Of a DNA stretch of 64,000 nucleotides, positions 1-8,218 are shown one piece after another. The stretch's first letter is position 1. Each line of letters starts with the position of its first letter. The notes beneath the pieces are model-generated. The model was not told the origin of the DNA. It did no database searches and worked only from the letters and a program-made list of their open reading frames with translations. A program made the position numbers and the translations under genes. Source of the DNA: Brachionus rotundiformis (Eukaryota > Rotifera > Eurotatoria > Ploima > Brachionidae); assembly GCA_016802295.1 (NCBI GenBank), contig JAESIW010000210.1, positions 372,001 through 436,000 of the forward strand, written 5' to 3'.

Positions 1-2
1 AA

Positions 3-755
3 CTTGTGGTAAGATACTACGGCTTAAACCACTTTGGTTGGTGGACAGATATTAGAAATAAAGAAGGTAAAAATCTATTACCAGATATTATTAAAGCAGT
101 GCAAACCAACGGCTATGTTACCCCAGATGAAGTAGCTTTAAAAACCGATGCTAGCTGGTTGCATACTTTTGAAAACGCTAAAGACGTACAATCTATAGAC
201 CCAACAACCCTGCCTAACACTTACTTACAATATTATTTATTAAAAGACGATATTGTAGCCCACGCCAACCCTACTTATACCAGAGCAAACGAAGTTATAG
301 ACGGTAGAGAAAAAATGGTATTTGGCGAGTGCAAAGCTATTGCCGAACAAGGGCATTCTAAAGGTACAAAACTACATGTAGACGAACACGCTAGCTATAT
401 TGTAGATTTAGCGGCCGCTATTGCGTTTGATACTAAAGAGCGTATGTTGTTAATTGTGCCTAATAATGGAGCTATTGCTAATTTTCATCCAGAAGCTATG
501 GTAGAAATTCCGTGTTTAGTTGGTAACACTGGTTACGAAAGTTTAAACATGGGTACTATTCCTACTTTTCAAAAAGGCTTAATGGAGCAACAAGTAGCAG
601 TAGAAAAATTAGTGGTAGAAGCTTGGATTGAAAAATCTTACACTAAATTATGGCAGGCCATTGCGTTATCTAAAACCGTGCCTAATATTAAAGTTGCCAA
701 AGCTATATTAGACGACCTAATTGTTGCTAATAAAGACTACTGGCAAGTTAGCTAA
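3..755 (+). CDS. GH4 6-phospho-alpha-glucosidase, C-terminal part (5' end outside window)
   Basis: This is the C-terminal ~250 residues of a glycoside hydrolase family 4 enzyme, closest by eye to the GlvA/MalH group, which hydrolyses maltose-6'-phosphate and related phospho-alpha-glucosides delivered by a PTS transporter in the cytoplasm. The frame is open to the window edge, so the GTG at 6 is probably not the start: GH4 enzymes are ~440 residues and the N-terminal NAD-binding Rossmann half is missing. Seen directly are VRYYGLNHFGWWT, whose His is a metal ligand in this family, the LPNTYLQYYL block, DEHASYIVDLAAAIAF, and the conserved ending around QKGLMEQQVAVEKL. GH4 enzymes need NAD, Mn2+ and reducing conditions. 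An intrinsic terminator follows. The class is common in Firmicutes and enterics, so its presence beside alphaproteobacterial genes may reflect transfer. The 6-phospho-beta-glucosidase alternative is less likely given the GlvA-like motifs. Confidence 0.85.
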   Translation, partial: LVVRYYGLNHFGWWTDIRNKEGKNLLPDIIKAVQTNGYVTPDEVALKTDASWLHTFENAKDVQSIDPTTLPNTYLQYYLLKDDIVAHANPTYTRANEVIDGREKMVFGECKAIAEQGHSKGTKLHVDEHASYIVDLAAAIAFDTKERMLLIVPNNGAIANFHPEAMVEIPCLVGNTGYESLNMGTIPTFQKGLMEQQVAVEKLVVEAWIEKSYTKLWQAIALSKTVPNIKVAKAILDDLIVANKDYWQVS

Positions 756-777
756 TTTTTTAGCCTTATTTTTTACC

Positions 778-820
778 AATGCAGATAACTTAGCCTTAGG
801 TTATCTGCATTATTTTTTTA
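778..820 (+). terminator. intrinsic terminator after the GH4 gene
   Basis: An 11-bp perfect stem (779-789 with 800-810, arm ATGCAGATAAC) has a 10-base loop and is followed by a T-rich tract. It lies 23 bases past the GH4 stop, and the convergent gene ends at 827, so it may serve both strands. Confidence 0.8.
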
Positions 821-826
821 ATTATA

Positions 827-1606
827 TTATTTTAACCTAAACAAATATTTGTACAATAGTATTAAATAATGCTTTTTACTAACGTTGTGTAAATCTGCAT
901 TAAATAAGTTGTAGTTAGCTTTTTGTATTGCATTAATATAATTATTGGTAAATACATTAAGCAATAAAAACTTTTTATAGCTATAATTGTTAGTTTTTAT
1001 GTTTTTGGCTTTTAACATACTTAGGTTTGCTAGTTTAATAAGCTGTTTGCTTCGGTTTGCAAGGTTTTCTTCAAAATTTTCAAAGGTTTCGTTATAATTA
1101 AAAAACAAGGTGTACAAATTTTTAGCTTTGTAAAAAAAAGTAAAATTACGCACTAAACCAATTAAACCATAGGCTAAGGCTATGTAATACAAGCCCTGCT
1201 GTGTGTTTTGGCACAAGGGTTTGCCTTGGTTGTTAATTATTGCTAAATTTTTAAGTATGGTGTATTCGGTATTTTTTATATATTTTAGCATATCTTTAAT
1301 GCTAGTAAAATTAAATAAATTTAAATCTACGTATTTAGCTTGTAGCAAATTAATAAATTCGGTGTTTGGTATGTTGTATTCTGCTAACAATGTGCGTAAA
1401 TTGTCTACTTGGCTTACGCCTATAGAGTGTTCTGGGCTAAAATTTAAGGCATCGGTATACCATTTTAACTTAATATGTAAAAAAACGCTTTCTTTAGTTT
1501 TAAAAGATAAATCGTTTATAAGCGTGTAAAAATCTATTAAAATTTTAAATTGCTGATATTTTTTAGCATTAACTAAGTAGCAATACAACTCTCTGTCGGA
1601 ATACAT
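827..1606 (-). CDS. divergent squalene/phytoene synthase-like protein
   Basis: The 259 residues follow the layout of the squalene/phytoene synthase (trans-isoprenyl diphosphate synthase head-to-head) superfamily, in the alphaproteobacterial subgroup related to mitochondrial NDUFAF6. The clues are the early helix ending HIKLKWYTDAL (family pattern: R-x-QWWR-x-A), then FINLLQAKYVDL, the conserved FTSIKDMLKYIKNTEYTIL block, and a GLYYIALAYGLIGLVRNF helix. The two Asp-rich DxxxD motifs that bind the diphosphate substrate in true synthases are not visible, so a catalytic role is doubtful; NDUFAF6-type proteins act instead in respiratory complex I assembly. It is convergent with the GH4 gene and divergent from sodB. 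The family call rests on motif spacing only. A lineage-specific protein of unknown role is the alternative. Confidence 0.5.
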   Translation of the reverse strand: MYSDRELYCYLVNAKKYQQFKILIDFYTLINDLSFKTKESVFLHIKLKWYTDALNFSPEHSIGVSQVDNLRTLLAEYNIPNTEFINLLQAKYVDLNLFNFTSIKDMLKYIKNTEYTILKNLAIINNQGKPLCQNTQQGLYYIALAYGLIGLVRNFTFFYKAKNLYTLFFNYNETFENFEENLANRSKQLIKLANLSMLKAKNIKTNNYSYKKFLLLNVFTNNYINAIQKANYNLFNADLHNVSKKHYLILLYKYLFRLK

Positions 1607-1658
1607 GGTTATTTTACCTACAGTAAATAATGTTATTTAAATATATACTAATTTAGTA

Positions 1659-1687
1659 TTGTATAAAAAGCAAATAAATGTTATTAT
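1659..1687 (+). promoter_or_regulatory. sodB promoter
   Basis: A -35 TTGTAT (1659-1664), a 17-base spacer and a -10 TATTAT (1682-1687) sit 37 bases upstream of the preferred sodB ATG. The rpoH promoter has the same hexamers and spacing. Confidence 0.6.
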
Positions 1688-1724
1688 TTATGTAAGTAAT
1701 TATTAAAAACCATAGGTGTTAAAA

Positions 1725-2318
1725 ATGACTTTTACGTTAAACAGTTTACCCTATAATGTAGGGGCGTTATCTCCTTTTATGTCTGCCGAAACTTTAGAAT
1801 ACCATTACGGTAAGCATCATCAGGCTTATGTTACTAATTTAAACAATTTGTTGCAAAATTCTAGTTTGTTGGGCAAATCTTTAGAAGAAATTATTACTGC
1901 CACTTACAACGATACCGCCAATGCAGGTATTTTTAACAACGCAGCACAGCACTACAACCACATAGAATTTTGGAATTCTATGAAAAACAACCCTAACGCT
2001 AAAATTCCAGAAAAAGTTAACAATGCTATAGTTGCATCTTTTGGTGATTTTAACAAGTTTAAAGAAGACTTTTTAGCCGCAGGTATGCAAGTTTTTGGGT
2101 CTGGCTGGTTGTGGTTAGCAAAAAATAATGCTGGTAATTTAGAAATTGTTAAAACTGCCAACGGCGTTAACCCTGTTGCTTTAGGTATGCAAACCGTTTT
2201 AGGCGTAGATGTATGGGAGCATAGCTACTACATAGATTACCGCAACAAACGCGCAGATTATTTAAAAGCTTGGTTTGAAAACCTAATTAATTGGGAATAC
2301 GTGGAAAGTAAAGTATAA
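1725..2318 (+). CDS. sodB: superoxide dismutase, Fe type
   Basis: Dismutates superoxide to peroxide and oxygen in the cytoplasm. The metal ligands are visible: the His in the YHYGKHHQAYV helix, the His of NNAAQHYNH, and the Asp and His of DVWEHSYY. The Gln in NNAAQ, four residues before the second ligand, is the Fe-type position; Mn enzymes supply the equivalent Gln from a later segment. Length is 197 residues from the ATG at 1725. An in-frame GTG at 1716 would add MLK, but family members begin at the M-T-F-x-L sequence, so 1725 is preferred. It has its own promoter, and the Omp85-like gene starts two bases after its stop, so the two are probably co-transcribed. Cambialistic metal use cannot be excluded. 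Confidence 0.95.
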   Translation: MTFTLNSLPYNVGALSPFMSAETLEYHYGKHHQAYVTNLNNLLQNSSLLGKSLEEIITATYNDTANAGIFNNAAQHYNHIEFWNSMKNNPNAKIPEKVNNAIVASFGDFNKFKEDFLAAGMQVFGSGWLWLAKNNAGNLEIVKTANGVNPVALGMQTVLGVDVWEHSYYIDYRNKRADYLKAWFENLINWEYVESKV

Positions 2319-2320
2319 TT

Positions 2321-3598
2321 ATGCAAAAAATATATTTAATTATATTTGCATTAGTAGTAATGGCGTTAAATGTTATTAACGCCTCTGCTAAGCAAGATGC
2401 TATAAAAAAATACGGAGCCAACGTTAAAGTAGCAAAGGTAGAAATAGTTGGCTATATAAAAACTAAAAAAAGCTATATTAATAGCTTAAAAGCCAATGTT
2501 AACGCAGTTACCTTAGCCAATTTTAACGAACAAGCCCTTACCAGTAGCTTATTTAAAAGCGGTTTGTTTAGCGATATAAACGTTTATTACACTTACAATT
2601 CTGGCAATAAAACCATAGAGGTTACTGCAGTGGTTAGCGAAAAATCATCGTACGTGGTTTTGCCTGTGTTTGCTTCTGGCGGTGGAGATAGTTCGTTTGG
2701 TTTTGTGTATTTACAAAATAATTTATTTGGTTACGGCAAAAAGTTAATTACCGTGGCTATATATGGTAAAAACAACAAGTTTGGTTTGCTTTCGGTAGCA
2801 GATAATAACTTGTTTAATTCTAACTTTTTATTACGTTTAGCCGTTAGTGGCAACCAAGGCGATAACCTATTTACCGATATTAACGAAAACCAATACACTA
2901 AACTTACCCAACACGGTGGTAATGCAAGGCTAGCTTTAGGTTATAAGTACAACAACATAACCACTATTGCTAAATATAGTTTTGCGTATTCTAAAACCAC
3001 TAAAGTAGATACCAATAAAGTAGTGCAAAAAGGTGTTAATTATTATATTCCGGCAATACAGGTAGAGTTTAACAACTTAGTTTACACTAAAAACTATGCT
3101 TATAACGTTAAAGCAACGGCAACAGGTAGCTTGGCTTATTATAAAAACACCAACAATACTGTTAAAACAACGCAATATAAACCATTTGTTAATTATAACG
3201 CAAGTGCCGCTACTAAAGTTTTTGGTAACGATGCTTTAAGCATAGCAATAGACGGTAGCTGGTTTAATAAAACCTTGCAATTACTAGATAAATCTGGCAA
3301 GCAAGGTAGCTATACTTTAAGTAATTCGGTTGCATTAACCAATAATGTTGCAGGCACAGTAAGTTACGAATTTAATGCGTTTTCTAATAAAACTGTAACT
3401 TTTTCTATAATTAATTTTGCCGAATACGGTACCTTTAAAAATTACTTTACCAATATATACAACAATTACTACGGTATAGGTACTGGCTTTAGAGTATACC
3501 TTAGCAAAACTGCTATTCCTGGTTTAGGGGCAACCTACTACAAAAACTTTAAAACTAATTTAAGCGGAGTTAAAGTGTTTGTTGGTTTTACTTTTTAA
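2321..3598 (+). CDS. single-POTRA Omp85/BamA-TamA-like outer membrane protein
   Basis: A signal peptide (residues 1-23, ending around NASA) is followed by one POTRA-like domain (about 35-110; IVGYIKTKKSY at its start, SSLFKSGLFSDINVYY and IEVTAVVSEK at its end). Then comes a ~300-residue beta-rich region with the Omp85-type FVYLQNNLFGYGKK turn and a terminal aromatic residue (VFVGFTF) typical of the barrel sorting signal. Omp85 proteins insert or export other proteins at the outer membrane. At 425 residues with one POTRA this is much shorter than BamA (five POTRAs) or TamA (three), so it is probably an accessory paralogue. It directly follows sodB. A bidirectional terminator lies after it. 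Confidence 0.7.
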   Translation: MQKIYLIIFALVVMALNVINASAKQDAIKKYGANVKVAKVEIVGYIKTKKSYINSLKANVNAVTLANFNEQALTSSLFKSGLFSDINVYYTYNSGNKTIEVTAVVSEKSSYVVLPVFASGGGDSSFGFVYLQNNLFGYGKKLITVAIYGKNNKFGLLSVADNNLFNSNFLLRLAVSGNQGDNLFTDINENQYTKLTQHGGNARLALGYKYNNITTIAKYSFAYSKTTKVDTNKVVQKGVNYYIPAIQVEFNNLVYTKNYAYNVKATATGSLAYYKNTNNTVKTTQYKPFVNYNASAATKVFGNDALSIAIDGSWFNKTLQLLDKSGKQGSYTLSNSVALTNNVAGTVSYEFNAFSNKTVTFSIINFAEYGTFKNYFTNIYNNYYGIGTGFRVYLSKTAIPGLGATYYKNFKTNLSGVKVFVGFTF

Positions 3599-3629
3599 TG
3601 CTACAACCTTAACTACATAACTTAATAAA

Positions 3630-3668
3630 AAAGCTTAAAGTATACACTACCTTAAGCTTTTTTTATGC
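3630..3668. terminator. bidirectional intrinsic terminator
   Basis: A perfect 9-bp stem AAAGCTTAA/TTAAGCTTT (3630-3638, 3652-3660) is flanked by an A-run and a T-run. It lies between the convergent Omp85-like and SulP genes. Confidence 0.75.
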
Positions 3669-3688
3669 ATTTTTTTATGTTGTTTTAT

Positions 3689-5191
3689 TTAATGTCCACC
3701 CATAATGCGTTCTATTTCTTTAGGGTTGTTTTGCACGCCAAACCTATCTATAATAGTTTCTGTAGCACTACTAATTCCTATTACTTCTACAGTAATATTT
3801 TTTTGCTTAAACTTTAGCACTATTTTATCTAACGAATTTACCGCCGTAATATCCCAAAAATGTGCATGTGTTAAGTTTATAACCACGTTTTTTACATTAG
3901 CGTTTAAATTAAAGCTATTTATAAATGCTTCTGCCGATGCAAAAAACACTTGCCCAACCACATTGTATTTAACGGTATTGTGGTTTAGGTCTATTTTTTC
4001 TACTGCCATAAACTTACCTATTTTATTAGCAAAAAACAAGGTAGCTAATAAAACCCCAACCAACACGCCTAAAGCTAAATTGTGGCTAAAAACCACAACT
4101 AAAGTAGTAGCTAACATTACAATGTTGGTAGAAAGCGGATGTTTTTTAATATCTATAACCGAACGCCAGGCAAACGTACTTACAGAAACCATAATCATAA
4201 CCGCAACTAACGAAGCCATAGGAATTAAACTTAACCAGTTTTGTAAAAAAACTACTAATATTAATAAAAATACGCCACCCACAAAAGTAGAAAGCCTACC
4301 CCTACCGCCAGATTTAATATTAATTACAGATTGCCCTATCATAGCACAACCTGCCATTCCGCCAAAAAAACCCGAAACAATGTTGGCTATTCCTTGCCCT
4401 TTGCATTCTTGGTTGCGGTTGCTGGTAGAATTGGTAAAATCGTTTACTATGGTTGCTGTCATTAAGCTTTCTAGCAAACCAACCGCTGCCAAACTAATTG
4501 CATACGGTAAAATTATAAACAATGTTTGTAAATTTAACGGAATACTAGGAATTAAAAACATAGGCAAAGTATTAGGCAAACTACCCATATCGCCCACGGT
4601 TCTAACATCTAAATTTAAGGTAATAACCGCAACAGTTAGCAATATAATACTAACTAACGGGGCAGGTAATAACTTGCCAATTAACGGAACATACGGAAAC
4701 AAATATATAATAGCTAAACCTACTGCAGTTAGGGCGTATACGTGCCATGTAACGTTGGTAAGCTCTGGCAATTGAGCCACAAAAATTAATATAGCCAACG
4801 AATTAACAAAGCCTGTAAAAATAGACCTAGAAACAAACCGCATTAAGCTACCTAATTTTAAATAACCGGCCAGTATTTGTAGCAAGCCAGTTAATATGGT
4901 TGTTGCTAGTAAGTATTGCAAGCCGTGTTCTTTTACTAAAGTAACCATTAACAAAGCCATTGCCCCTGTTGCGGCAGAAATCATACCACTACGAGAACCC
5001 ACAAAAGCTATAACAACCGCAATACAAAAAGATGCATACAAGCCTACTTTGGGGTCTACCCCTGCTATAACCGAAAAAGCTATAGACTCTGGAATTAAAG
5101 CCAAACCAACCACCAAGCCAGACAATAAATCGCCTTTAATATTGCCAAACCACTGCTGTTTATAGGTAGATAAAAATGTTTTAGATATCAT
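3689..5191 (-). CDS. SulP family inorganic anion transporter with STAS domain
   Basis: Inner-membrane anion transporter (sulfate, bicarbonate or dicarboxylate classes exist; substrate not determinable). The N-terminal SulP core spans about residues 15-400, with the diagnostic GDLLSGLVVGLALIPESIAF first helix, GLYASF, and the TGFVNSLAILIFVAQL and GLLESLMTATIVNDFT segments. A C-terminal STAS domain (about 405-495; VVINLTHAHFWDITAVNSL) follows. The 500-residue length is typical of BicA-like and small SulP proteins. It stands alone, with terminators on both sides. The Na+-dependent bicarbonate subgroup is a possibility from overall resemblance only. Confidence 0.85.
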   Translation of the reverse strand: MISKTFLSTYKQQWFGNIKGDLLSGLVVGLALIPESIAFSVIAGVDPKVGLYASFCIAVVIAFVGSRSGMISAATGAMALLMVTLVKEHGLQYLLATTILTGLLQILAGYLKLGSLMRFVSRSIFTGFVNSLAILIFVAQLPELTNVTWHVYALTAVGLAIIYLFPYVPLIGKLLPAPLVSIILLTVAVITLNLDVRTVGDMGSLPNTLPMFLIPSIPLNLQTLFIILPYAISLAAVGLLESLMTATIVNDFTNSTSNRNQECKGQGIANIVSGFFGGMAGCAMIGQSVINIKSGGRGRLSTFVGGVFLLILVVFLQNWLSLIPMASLVAVMIMVSVSTFAWRSVIDIKKHPLSTNIVMLATTLVVVFSHNLALGVLVGVLLATLFFANKIGKFMAVEKIDLNHNTVKYNVVGQVFFASAEAFINSFNLNANVKNVVINLTHAHFWDITAVNSLDKIVLKFKQKNITVEVIGISSATETIIDRFGVQNNPKEIERIMGGH

Positions 5192-5221
5192 AATTGTTAA
5201 TACACTTAATTTAATTTATAT

Positions 5222-5282
5222 TATAAAATAAAATGTTGGTAAATTTATACATTTTACTATATAAAAATTACCAACATTATTA
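5222..5282 (-). terminator. hairpin downstream of fba
   Basis: An 11-bp perfect inverted repeat (5232-5242 with 5268-5278; arm AATGTTGGTAA) with a 25-base AT-rich loop precedes a T-rich stretch on the minus strand. It lies between the fba stop and the SulP start. The long loop makes it a weaker terminator call than the others. Confidence 0.5.
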
Positions 5283-5300
5283 TATTTTGCAAACTAAAGT

Positions 5301-6344
5301 TTATTTTTTAGAATAAATACCCGCCATGCTTTCTAAAGAAATTGGCTTAATGCTAGATGCTTTACCGGCAACATAAAACTCGTTGTAGCGGTCTTCGCAA
5401 AGTTCTTGCATAGCTTTGGTTGCTAAGCCTAAGTATTTTCTAGGGTCAAACTCTGCAGTGTTGCTAGCAAATTCTTTTCTAATAACTGCAGTAAACGCCA
5501 TTCTTAAATCGGTATCTATGTTTACTTTTCTAACACCGCTTTTAATACCTTTTTGAATTTCTTCTACCGGTACACCAAAAGTTTGTTTAATGTTACCACC
5601 AAATTCGTTAATCATATCTTGGTATTTTTGCGGAACCGAAGAAGAACCATGCATAACTAAATGTGCATTACCTGTGGCTTTAGCAATTGCGGCTATTCTA
5701 TCTATAGCTAAAATTTCGCCTGTAGGTTTTTTGGTAAATTTATAAGCCCCGTGCGAAGTACCAATAGCCACTGCTAACGAGTCTACCCCAGTTAACTTAA
5801 CAAATTCGGCGGCTTGTTGTGGGTCGGTTAGTAGTTGGTCTTTAGTTAAAACGCCTTCGGCTCCGTGTCCGTCTTCTTTGTCTCCCATGCCGGTTTCTAA
5901 CGAACCTAACACCCCTAACTCACCTTCTACCGAAACCCCCATAGCATGGGCGGCTTCTACTACTTTTTTACTAATAGCCACGTTATAATCAAACGAAGCT
6001 ATGGTTTTGCCGTCTGCCTCTAACGATCCATCTATCATTACCGAAGAAAAACCAGTTTGCATAGCTGTTAAGCAAGTTGCAAACGAATTACCGTGGTCTT
6101 GATGAACCGCAAAAGGCACTTCTGGGTATTCTTGGGCAATAGCTTCTATCATTTTTTTTATAAAAGTATCGCTAGTGTATTTTCTGGCACTACGGCTAAA
6201 CTGAATAACCGCAGGGGAATTAGTGTTTTTAGCGGCTCTAAATACTGCATGAATTTGCTCTATATTAGATACGTTAAACGCAGGGTGGCCGTAGCTGTGT
6301 TCTGCTGCATGATCCATTAACTGACGTAAAGTTACAAGTGCCAT
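5301..6344 (-). CDS. fba: fructose-bisphosphate aldolase, class II (Calvin-cycle subtype)
   Basis: Zn-dependent aldolase that cleaves fructose-1,6-bisphosphate to DHAP and glyceraldehyde-3-phosphate in glycolysis and gluconeogenesis. Visible are the FAVHQDHGNS motif (metal His and catalytic Asp region), the VEGELGVLG segment, GTSHGAYKF, LVMHGSSSVP (metal His) and VRKVNIDTDLRMA near the phosphate site. Length 347 matches the CbbA/FbaA Calvin-type subfamily. A clear ribosome binding site (AGAGAG) lies just before the ATG. It follows the merR-like gene by 44 bases on the same strand, so it may be the last gene of the accA operon. A hairpin lies downstream. Confidence 0.95.
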   Translation of the reverse strand: MALVTLRQLMDHAAEHSYGHPAFNVSNIEQIHAVFRAAKNTNSPAVIQFSRSARKYTSDTFIKKMIEAIAQEYPEVPFAVHQDHGNSFATCLTAMQTGFSSVMIDGSLEADGKTIASFDYNVAISKKVVEAAHAMGVSVEGELGVLGSLETGMGDKEDGHGAEGVLTKDQLLTDPQQAAEFVKLTGVDSLAVAIGTSHGAYKFTKKPTGEILAIDRIAAIAKATGNAHLVMHGSSSVPQKYQDMINEFGGNIKQTFGVPVEEIQKGIKSGVRKVNIDTDLRMAFTAVIRKEFASNTAEFDPRKYLGLATKAMQELCEDRYNEFYVAGKASSIKPISLESMAGIYSKK

Positions 6345-6388
6345 AATTTTCTCTCTTTTTGTTATTAATAATTAATATTTATACTTTT

Positions 6389-6751
6389 TTATAGTAATTC
6401 TTTAATTTTATTGCTAATTTGTTGTAATTTTTGGCTTATTTCGTTTAATTTAACGCTACTGTTGTTTGCATTAGGTAAGCTATTGTTTGTGTTATTTTGC
6501 TCGCCTTCTTGTAAAATTAACAACGCCCCTTTTATAGATAACCCCCTTACATATAGCATATTTTTTATGTAGGTTAAAGTTTCTATATCTTGCGGAGAAT
6601 AATTACGGCGTTTACCTGCTTTTATTAGTGGTTTTACATAGTTTTTAAATTTTTCGCTCCAAAATCTAACCACATGCTGGTCAACATCTAGCATATCGGC
6701 AACTTCACCTATAGTGTAATAAGACTTTGTGTATTGGTTATTGCTTTGCAT
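6389..6751 (-). CDS. MerR family transcriptional regulator
   Basis: A short (120 aa) DNA-binding regulator. The N-terminal winged helix-turn-helix is clear: YYTIGEVADMLDVDQHVVRFWSEKF, then RRNYSPQDIETLTYI and MLYVRGLSIKGALLIL. It matches the small alphaproteobacterial MerR-like protein often encoded beside ihfA; no ihfA lies here. There are no C-terminal effector-binding cysteines, so a metal-sensing role is unlikely. The C-terminal ~35 residues look like a short coiled coil (LNEISQKLQQISNKIKELL). It lies between rnc and fba on the same strand, so it may regulate its own operon, but no target site could be assigned. Confidence 0.8.
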   Translation of the reverse strand: MQSNNQYTKSYYTIGEVADMLDVDQHVVRFWSEKFKNYVKPLIKAGKRRNYSPQDIETLTYIKNMLYVRGLSIKGALLILQEGEQNNTNNSLPNANNSSVKLNEISQKLQQISNKIKELL

Positions 6752-6812
6752 TATATAATAAATTTTTACTAACTAATTAAACAATATAATATTATACAAC
6801 AAAAATCAATAC

Positions 6813-7472
6813 TTATTTAATGTGTTGCTGTATAAATTTTTCTGCTGCATTTTTTTGGGCTAATTTTTTATTACTACCAACGCCTACAACTGGCTTAAAG
6901 CCTTGTATTGTAACCTCTACCACAAAGGTTGGGTTGTGTTCTTGCCCTTGTTTTTGTAAATCGGTATAAATAGGCAAAGGCAAGCTATTTTGCTGAGCCC
7001 ACACCTGTAAATAAGATTTTGGGTTAAAACTATTATAAGCAGAGTCTGCGTTAATACTGGTTATTTCGGTTTGCCATAGGGTGTTAATGCACTGCTTTAC
7101 CTGTTGTAGGTTAGAGTCTAGGTAAATAACCGCTAGCAGGGCTTCTAAACTGCTAGATAAAATTTTGCTATTAATATTAGAATTATGTTGCAAATAATTG
7201 GCTAAACCTAAATAATTGGCAACATTGTTTAAAGAATTTTGCGATGTTAAGTACGAATACATTTGCGATAGTTTATCTTCTTGATAATTAGGAAACAACC
7301 CATATAAAATATCTGCCATGCATAGGCCTAGTACTTTGTCGCCTAAAAATTCTAGGCGTTCGTTATTAGGCATATTTTTGTTAGAATAATAACTACTGTG
7401 TATAAAAGCCTTAGCTAACAAGCTAGTATTGCTAAAATTATACTGCAATTGCTGTTGTAGTTTACTGTACAT
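6813..7472 (-). CDS. rnc: ribonuclease III
   Basis: Double-strand-specific endoribonuclease for rRNA and mRNA processing, active as a dimer with Mg2+. The RNase III signature NERLEFLGDKVLGL (residues ~37-50) carries the catalytic acidic residues; SSLEALLAVIYLDSN holds the second acidic cluster. The C-terminal double-stranded RNA-binding domain starts near NPKSYLQVWAQ and ends GVGSNKKLAQKNAAEKFIQ. It starts 6 bases after lepB, the common lepB-rnc pairing. The usual third partner, era, is not next to it; a merR-like gene and fba follow instead. Confidence 0.95.
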   Translation of the reverse strand: MYSKLQQQLQYNFSNTSLLAKAFIHSSYYSNKNMPNNERLEFLGDKVLGLCMADILYGLFPNYQEDKLSQMYSYLTSQNSLNNVANYLGLANYLQHNSNINSKILSSSLEALLAVIYLDSNLQQVKQCINTLWQTEITSINADSAYNSFNPKSYLQVWAQQNSLPLPIYTDLQKQGQEHNPTFVVEVTIQGFKPVVGVGSNKKLAQKNAAEKFIQQHIK

Positions 7473-7478
7473 GTAGTT

Positions 7479-8216
7479 TTAATTTATTATTTTAAAAAAT
7501 CTATCTATTTTAATTTCGGTTACCCATTTATAAAATTGCAACAACGGAGCATACCCTATAGATAAAATAATTACAGTTGGTTTACCCACTAACAGTTCTT
7601 TGTTTATAAAACCTATAAATCTGCTGTCTTGCGAATTGTTGCGGTTGTCTCCTAATGCAAAAAAGCTATTTTGCGGAACCACAACAGGGCCAAAATTATT
7701 TAACGCATATACATCTGCAGGCGAATAAATATCGTACGGATTAGCCAATTGCCATACTTTATAATCTTTATTACTGCCGTGTTCGGTATAAACATTGTAT
7801 TGTACGCCTTTATTAGTAATGGTTTCTACGTAATCTCTGCTTAAAGCCACGCCGTTAATATATACTACAGAGTTAATCATCTCTACAGTATCGCCACCTT
7901 TGGCTATTAAGCGTTTAACGTATTCTACGCTTGGGTTTTGTGGGTTTTTAAACACAAAAACATCGCCACGGGTAGGTTGGTGGTAAAATAAGCGGTTAGG
8001 TAAAATTGGTAAATTAAATGGTAACGAATACCTAGAATAACCATAATTATACTTAGTAACTAAAGTAAAGTCTCCTTCTACTAAGGTTGGTTTCATAGAA
8101 CCACTAGGCACTAACGAAAGTTGCACTATAAAGCTTCTAACAAATAAAACCACTAAAACGGCTATTACAATATCTTTAACAAATTTATAACTTTTATTGT
8201 TGGCGTTAAGTTGCAT
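7479..8216 (-). CDS. lepB: signal peptidase I
   Basis: Inner-membrane serine protease that removes signal peptides from exported proteins. An N-terminal membrane segment (about residues 14-33) precedes the catalytic Ser40 in PSGSMKPTL. The general-base Lys is in YVKRLIAKGGD, and the conserved GDNRNNSQDSR box follows. The 245-residue length is normal for alphaproteobacterial LepB, without the large inserts of the E. coli enzyme. It is tightly coupled: two bases after sppA and six before rnc. Confidence is high. Confidence 0.96.
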   Translation of the reverse strand: MQLNANNKSYKFVKDIVIAVLVVLFVRSFIVQLSLVPSGSMKPTLVEGDFTLVTKYNYGYSRYSLPFNLPILPNRLFYHQPTRGDVFVFKNPQNPSVEYVKRLIAKGGDTVEMINSVVYINGVALSRDYVETITNKGVQYNVYTEHGSNKDYKVWQLANPYDIYSPADVYALNNFGPVVVPQNSFFALGDNRNNSQDSRFIGFINKELLVGKPTVIILSIGYAPLLQFYKWVTEIKIDRFFKIIN

Positions 8217-8218
8217 AA

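Noticed and set aside
3705..4775. A 356-codon open frame on the plus strand antisense to the SulP gene
   Set aside because: It mirrors the codon pattern of the real gene, encodes Thr/Lys-rich sequence with no family likeness, and has no ribosome binding site. The minus-strand frame has full SulP and STAS motifs.
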